This document shows, in pieces, positions 60,510-64,000 of a DNA stretch of 64,000 bases (positions are counted from its first letter, which is position 1; each line of letters opens with the position of its first letter). The DNA lies in the NCBI RefSeq assembly GCF_000488275.1, contig NZ_KI530763.1, positions 124,001 to 188,000 of the forward strand, in the 5' to 3' direction. A program made the position numbers and the translations under genes. Under the pieces are notes generated by a model that saw only the letters and a list, made by a program, of their open reading frames with translations, ran no database searches and had not been told where the DNA came from. The DNA is from Acinetobacter brisouii CIP 110357 (GTDB lineage: Bacteria; Pseudomonadota; Gammaproteobacteria; Pseudomonadales; Moraxellaceae).

Positions 60510-60554
60510 AAACGCTTAACAATATTTTTTATTGAAAAATATTGGTAAGCGTTT
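60510..60554 (-). promoter_or_regulatory. Long hairpin before rpoB (candidate RNase III processing site)
   Basis: The arms at 60510-60529 and 60535-60554 pair over 20 bp with a single mismatch and a 5-base loop. They start AAACGCTTA and end TAAGCGTTT. No T-run follows on the minus strand, so it is not a terminator. Long stems of this kind in operon gaps are typical RNase III substrates. Confidence 0.55.
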
Positions 60555-60633
60555 GATATATTGCGTTATTTTATAAAATATTCGTTTTCATTCAATAAGA
60601 ATAAAAATCGAGCCGATTATTGTAACGCAAAAA

Positions 60634-60659
60634 GGCTGATGACCCAAGAGCCATCAGCC
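60634..60659 (-). terminator. Attenuator-type terminator between rplL and rpoB
   Basis: GGCTGATG and CATCAGCC pair around a 10-base loop. On the minus strand a T-run (TTTTTGCG) follows. Partial termination here would lower rpoBC expression below that of the ribosomal genes. Confidence 0.75.
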
Positions 60660-60701
60660 ATTTTTTCGGAGTCAATTAAAAACAATTGACTCCTTTGCAA
60701 A

Positions 60702-61070
60702 TTACTTAAGTGTAACTGTAGCACCAGCTTCTTCAAGTTTTTTCTTAAGTTCTTCGCCTTCTTCTTTAGAAACAGCTTCTTTAACAACTGAAGGAGCGCT
60801 TTCAACAAGATCTTTAGCTTCTTTAAGACCAAGGCCAGTAGCTTCACGAACTGCTTTAATAACCGCAACTTTGTTAGCACCGAAAGAAGTCAACTCAACG
60901 TTGAATTCAGATTGTTCTTCAACAGCAGCAGCAGCGCCAGGAGCAGCAGCAACAGCTACAGCAGCAGCAGATACGTTGAATTTCTCTTCAAAAGCAGAGA
61001 TAAGTTCAACAAGTTCAAGAACAGTTTTTTCAGCAACTGCGTTTAAAATTTCTTCGTTAGTTAAAGCCAT
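60702..61070 (-). CDS. rplL: 50S ribosomal protein L7/L12
   Basis: A 122-aa acidic protein that forms the ribosome stalk and recruits translation factors. The N-terminal dimer domain (1-35, [20 protein letters not shown]), an Ala-rich hinge (about 35-55) and the C-terminal domain with [20 protein letters not shown] and AKDLVESAP are all present. It follows rplJ by 48 bases. A hairpin follows 8 bases after the stop. Confidence 0.98.
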   Translation of the reverse strand: MALTNEEILNAVAEKTVLELVELISAFEEKFNVSAAAVAVAAAPGAAAAVEEQSEFNVELTSFGANKVAVIKAVREATGLGLKEAKDLVESAPSVVKEAVSKEEGEELKKKLEEAGATVTLK

Positions 61071-61118
61071 GAGAATAACTCCAAATGGAAATTGAATGGT
61101 GTGTAAATAAATTTAAGC

Positions 61119-61625
61119 TTATGCAGCTTCTGACTCGTTTTTCTCTTTGAGCGCTGTAATGAGGCGACCCAATTTCGAAATAGGAGCTTGAAGAACATTG
61201 GCAAGCATAGTAAGCGCTTTTTCTTGGTTCGGAAGATTCGCAATTACGCTAACTTCAGCACCAACATAAACCTTGCCATCAAATGCAGCAGCTTTAAGTT
61301 CAAATGCTTTGTTAGTTTTCGCAAATTCTTCGAACAAGCGTGCAGCTGCACCCATGTCATCTTCAGAAGTTGAAAAACCAAGAATTGTTGGACCAACAAG
61401 GTTGTCGTTCAAGATATCAAACTGAGTACCTTCGAACGCACGTTTAGCCAAAGTGTTACGAACGATACGCGTATTAACACCTAGCTTACGAGCTTCAACA
61501 CGTAATTGTGTCAATGCTTCTACAGTTAAACCTTGGTAGTCAGCAACAACAGCAGAAAACGCTTTAGAAGCAACTTCGTTTACTTCTGCAACGATCTGTT
61601 TTTTGTCTTCGATAAGAAGAGCCAT
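61119..61625 (-). CDS. rplJ: 50S ribosomal protein L10
   Basis: A 168-aa stalk-base protein that binds 23S rRNA and carries the L7/L12 dimers on its C-terminal helix. MALLIEDKKQIVAEVNEVAS, LRVEARKLGVNTRIVRNTLA and GPTILGFSTSEDDMG are typical. TTAGGAGG stands before the ATG. In E. coli L10-L7/L12 represses its own leader, and a structured leader is present here too (61626-61929). Confidence 0.97.
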   Translation of the reverse strand: MALLIEDKKQIVAEVNEVASKAFSAVVADYQGLTVEALTQLRVEARKLGVNTRIVRNTLAKRAFEGTQFDILNDNLVGPTILGFSTSEDDMGAAARLFEEFAKTNKAFELKAAAFDGKVYVGAEVSVIANLPNQEKALTMLANVLQAPISKLGRLITALKEKNESEAA

Positions 61626-61929
61626 CGTAAACCTCCTAACGGTGATCTATGTACTTTTACAAGTACACTCCCAATTCGTAAGCTCTTTCGAACTTACACG
61701 CGGAGGATGAGTAAATCACACCACCGCGTCTACTCGGACTGATTTTTTAAGAAAAAAGTTCAAAAAACTTTTTTCGCCCGAGGTCTTTGACGCTGATAAA
61801 TTTACATTTATCAATTCAAAGTCCGCCTGATGAGCAAGCAATAAATTGCTTAAGTGTAAAAGAAAATCAATGACTTGCTATTTACACTTTTCCCTATCAG
61901 GGCTTTAAAATTCTTTTCTAAGTTAAAAC
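61626..61929 (-). promoter_or_regulatory. Leader of rplJL (candidate L10-binding RNA) and rplA-rplJ gap
   Basis: In transcription order the gap holds AAGCAA/TTGCTT, then TGATAAAT/ATTTATCA, then GAAAAAAGTT/AACTTTTTTC (61751-61775) followed by a T-run, then near rplJ GTAAG/CTTAC around TTCGAAAGAG and GTACTT/AAGTAC. The pair of stems next to the ribosome site is where L10 leaders bind the L10-L12 complex in Gammaproteobacteria. The T-rich stem may be a partial terminator after rplA. Confidence 0.65.
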
Positions 61930-62625
61930 TTAGTTAGAAACGTTGTTTACATCAACAGTAAGACCAGGACCCATAGTTGAGCTCAAAGTGATCTTTTTGA
62001 TATAGACACCTTTAGAAGTTGCTGGTTTTAACTTTTTCAAGTCAGCAATCAAAGTTTCAACGTTTTGACGAACAGCTTCAGCAGAGAAACCTACTTGACC
62101 AATCGCAGCGTGGATAATACCCGCTTTGTCTACACGGTAACGTGCTTGACCAGATTTTGCATTTTTAACTGCATTTGCAACGTCTGGAGTAACAGTACCG
62201 ACTTTCGGGTTTGGCATCAAACCACGTGGACCAAGGATCGTACCCAATTTACCTACAACGCGCATTGCGTCTGGAGCAGCAATCACTACATCAAAGTCAA
62301 GGTTGCCGCCTTGGATGCTCTCAGCAAGATCATCAAAACCAACAACATCTGCACCAGCAGCTTTAGCTGCTTCTGCATTCGCGCCTTGAGCAAATACTGC
62401 AACACGTACAGTTTTACCAGTACCTGCAGGAAGTGTAGTCGCACCACGAACAACCTGATCAGATTTACGAGGGTCAACACCCAAGTTTACCGCAACATCC
62501 AAAGACTCTTTGAATTTAGCAGCAGGTAGACTAGAAAGAACTTGTACTGCTTCTTCCAAAGTGTAAACTTTGTTTGCTTCAATAGCAGCAGCAATGGCTT
62601 TTTGACGTTTAGTTAACTTTGCCAT
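61930..62625 (-). CDS. rplA: 50S ribosomal protein L1
   Basis: A 231-aa protein of the L1 stalk, which moves the tRNA out of the E site. [20 protein letters not shown] starts it. AIGKQVG-like and [20 protein letters not shown] segments follow, with the signature near [19 protein letters not shown]. Length fits the family. It lies 3 bases after rplK. In E. coli L1 represses the rplKA transcript. Confidence 0.97.
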   Translation of the reverse strand: MAKLTKRQKAIAAAIEANKVYTLEEAVQVLSSLPAAKFKESLDVAVNLGVDPRKSDQVVRGATTLPAGTGKTVRVAVFAQGANAEAAKAAGADVVGFDDLAESIQGGNLDFDVVIAAPDAMRVVGKLGTILGPRGLMPNPKVGTVTPDVANAVKNAKSGQARYRVDKAGIIHAAIGQVGFSAEAVRQNVETLIADLKKLKPATSKGVYIKKITLSSTMGPGLTVDVNNVSN

Positions 62626-62628
62626 GTC

Positions 62629-63057
62629 TTATAGCTCCACTTCCAAGCCCATAGAACGTGCAGAACCAGCGATGGTACGAACACGTGCGTCTAAATCAGC
62701 ACCAGTTAAGTCTGGTTCTTTAGTAGTCGCAATTTCTTCTAACTGAGCACGAGTCAACTTACCAACTTTAGTTTTGTTAGGTACAGATGAACCCTTTTGG
62801 ATACCAGCAGCTTTCTTAAGAAGAATAGATGCAGGTGGAGTTTTCATGATAAATGTGAACGACTTGTCGTTGTACACAGTGATCACGACTGGAATTGGCA
62901 AACCAACTTCAAGCTTTTGAGTCGCAGCATTGAATTCTTTACAGAATGCCATGATGTTAACACCACGTTGACCCAATGCAGGACCAATTGGTGGAGATGG
63001 ATTTGCTTTACCAGCTGGAACTTGCAGCTTGATATAGCCGTCAATCTTCTTAGCCAT
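62629..63057 (-). CDS. rplK: 50S ribosomal protein L11
   Basis: A 142-aa protein at the GTPase centre of the large subunit, site of action of thiostrepton and the stringent response. The Pro-rich N-terminal [20 protein letters not shown] and the C-terminal [20 protein letters not shown] with [13 protein letters not shown] are typical. It is translated just ahead of rplA (3-base gap). Confidence 0.98.
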   Translation of the reverse strand: MAKKIDGYIKLQVPAGKANPSPPIGPALGQRGVNIMAFCKEFNAATQKLEVGLPIPVVITVYNDKSFTFIMKTPPASILLKKAAGIQKGSSVPNKTKVGKLTRAQLEEIATTKEPDLTGADLDARVRTIAGSARSMGLEVEL

Positions 63058-63114
63058 TTTAAATTACCTCTGGGTACAAACGCCGCTAGGCTCCCCAACT
63101 ATTCTCGCAACACA

Positions 63115-63148
63115 ATTGTTACAATAACAATGCCCGAATAAATCGGGC
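63115..63148. repeat. Two small hairpins between nusG and rplK
   Basis: ATTGTTA/TAACAAT (63115-63131) and GCCCGA/TCGGGC (63132-63148) stand end to end in the 110-base gap. Neither has a good T-run on the coding strand, so they may be leader structure for rplKA rather than a terminator. Confidence 0.5.
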
Positions 63149-63167
63149 GTTTTCCAACCAATTCAAA

Positions 63168-63701
63168 TTAAATGGTTTTTTCGACTTGGCGAAATTCCAA
63201 TTCAACTTGAGTTGGTCGATTAAATACATTAATCGTCAACGTTAAACGTGACTTTTCGTATTGAACTTCTTCCACCACACCTTTAAAGTCTGTGAATGGA
63301 CCGTCAATAACCAATAATTCTTCACCTGGTTCAAACATCGTCTTGGGACGAGGTGCTTCACCTGTACTACGTACACGAGCAAGAATCGCATCTGCTTCGC
63401 GCTGAGTAATCGGTGCAGGTTTTTCTGGTGTACCACCAATAAAGCCCAATACTTTTGGACATTCTTTAACAATGTGCCAAGTATCGTCATTCATTTCCAT
63501 TTCGACTAACACATAGCCAGGAAAGAATTTACGCTCAGACTTGCGTTTTTTACCGTCCTTCATTTCTACCACTTCTTCGGTAGGAACAAGAACATCACCA
63601 AAGCTATCGGCAACAGTACTACGCTGGATTCGGTCTTTGAGTGAGCGCATCACTTGTTTTTCATAACCTGAATAGGCATGAATAATATACCAACGTTTCA
63701 T
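63168..63701 (-). CDS. nusG: Transcription termination/antitermination factor NusG
   Basis: A 177-aa protein with the NGN domain (MKRWYIIHAYSGYEKQVMRS, FFPGYVLVEMEMNDDTWHIV, GFIGGTPEKPAPI) and a C-terminal KOW domain (FEPGEELLVIDGPFTDFKGV VEEV). It binds RNA polymerase, raises processivity and links to Rho or to ribosomal S10. It follows secE by 6 bases, as is nearly universal. Confidence 0.98.
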   Translation of the reverse strand: MKRWYIIHAYSGYEKQVMRSLKDRIQRSTVADSFGDVLVPTEEVVEMKDGKKRKSERKFFPGYVLVEMEMNDDTWHIVKECPKVLGFIGGTPEKPAPITQREADAILARVRSTGEAPRPKTMFEPGEELLVIDGPFTDFKGVVEEVQYEKSRLTLTINVFNRPTQVELEFRQVEKTI

Positions 63702-63707
63702 AGCTTC

Positions 63708-64000
63708 TTACCCGATAATCAACTTCACTAACCAGCCCAAAGCGTAGTCAAAACACCACAACACAATTGAAGCGATAACAACAACAAGCACCACTTGCCA
63801 TGAGGTTGTTACGGTTTCTTGCTTGGTTGGCCAAGTTACTCGACGTAATTCTACGCGTGCGTCCTTCAGTAAATGGATAAACCCTTTACCTTGGTGGGTG
63901 GCGTATAATAAACCTAAAGCCACGATGATACAAGCTAAAATTGCACCTATACGCGTCCAAACATTATTGGCTGGTGCCCAGTATGCTGGCAGATACTGAT
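63708..64000 (-). CDS. secE: Preprotein translocase subunit SecE (5' end beyond the window)
   Basis: The minus strand stays open to the right edge in the frame ending at 63708. It reads QYLPAYWAPANNVWTRIGAI at the edge, then two more hydrophobic parts, then the conserved core LLKDARVELRRVTWPTKQET and a last helix WQVVLVVVIASIVLWCFDYA. This is the three-helix SecE of Gammaproteobacteria. SecE clamps the SecY channel. A GTG inside the frame at 63923 is not the start, because the conserved upstream helix is also open. Confidence 0.95.
   Translation of the reverse strand, partial: QYLPAYWAPANNVWTRIGAILACIIVALGLLYATHQGKGFIHLLKDARVELRRVTWPTKQETVTTSWQVVLVVVIASIVLWCFDYALGWLVKLIIG

Larger units (their letters stand above)
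60395..60701. promoter_or_regulatory. rplL-rpoB intercistronic region with three hairpins
   Basis: In transcription order (right to left): a hairpin GGAGTCAATT/AATTGACTCC (60668-60693) just after rplL, then GGCTGATG/CATCAGCC (60634-60659) followed by TTTTTGCG, the usual attenuator layout, and then a 20-bp stem with one mismatch (60510-60529 and 60535-60554). E. coli has a known attenuator and an RNase III site in the same gap. The long stem here may play the second role. Confidence 0.75.

Noticed and set aside
62065..62529. A 154-codon open stretch on the plus strand inside rplA
   Set aside because: It is antisense to rplA with an odd Cys/Thr/Asn-rich composition, a shadow of the ribosomal gene.

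Overview
The window looks like a chromosomal segment of an Acinetobacter (Moraxellaceae, Gammaproteobacteria). The evidence is the secE-nusG-rplKAJL-rpoBC block, the pilBCD-coaE block, the secG-tpiA pair beside tRNA-Leu(GAG), protein lengths typical of the genus (RpoB 1361 aa, RpoC 1397 aa), the moderate-to-low G+C, and small lipoproteins and OmpW of the Acinetobacter type. The species cannot be settled by eye. I see no rRNA, CRISPR array, prophage or intact insertion sequence. This is mostly core housekeeping DNA with small accessory islands and several decayed genes.

Layout. 1-3452 (minus): a sulfonate-use operon with two tandem lipoprotein substrate-binding proteins, the FMNH2-dependent monooxygenase SsuD and the start of the permease SsuC. 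3453-5074: a decayed zone with hairpin-rich repeats and two broken permeases of a nucleoside-type ABC transporter. 5301-8845: an orphan gene, then a D-amino-acid operon (ridA remnant, dadA, dsdA). 9203-10481: tRNA-Leu, secG, tpiA. 10774-15208: type IV pilus genes pilB, pilC, pilD with coaE. 15200-17321: a DMT exporter, rlmB and ppnP. 17911-20665: recN, yqgE, ruvX. 20767-25306: an aaeXAB-like efflux operon divergent from an IclR-type regulator. 25375-27564: a SulP-STAS-carbonic anhydrase fusion. 27924-32199: pgsA, uvrC, a two-repeat secreted Cys-rich protein and an LpxO-type lipid A hydroxylase. 32905-36243: fadB-fadA. 36286-43364: an AT-rich SieB-like membrane gene, a GNAT acetyltransferase, a TehA-type transporter, an FrnE-like thioredoxin-fold protein, three unknown genes and a cation diffusion facilitator. 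43435-51875: htpG, an LprI-like protein, ompW, a glycine-zipper lipoprotein, an amino-acid permease, a second CDF transporter, cysK and a broken DUF2971 gene. 51965-64000 (minus): rpoC, rpoB, rplL, rplJ, rplA, rplK, nusG and partial secE.

The genes work together in recognisable units: sulfonate sulfur scavenging (with cysK elsewhere in the window), D-serine and D-amino-acid breakdown, pilus assembly, aromatic-acid-type efflux, fatty acid beta-oxidation, and the transcription/translation core. The least explained parts are the three-gene unknown cluster at 39801-42273, the two-repeat secreted protein at 30565-31149, the SieB-like gene at 36286-36762, a phased 34-bp repeat upstream of ompW, and the palindromic elements at 4264-4357, 56233-56292 and 60510-60554. 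I did not find a convincing complete new multi-gene system. The strongest candidates are listed with the tests that would decide them.
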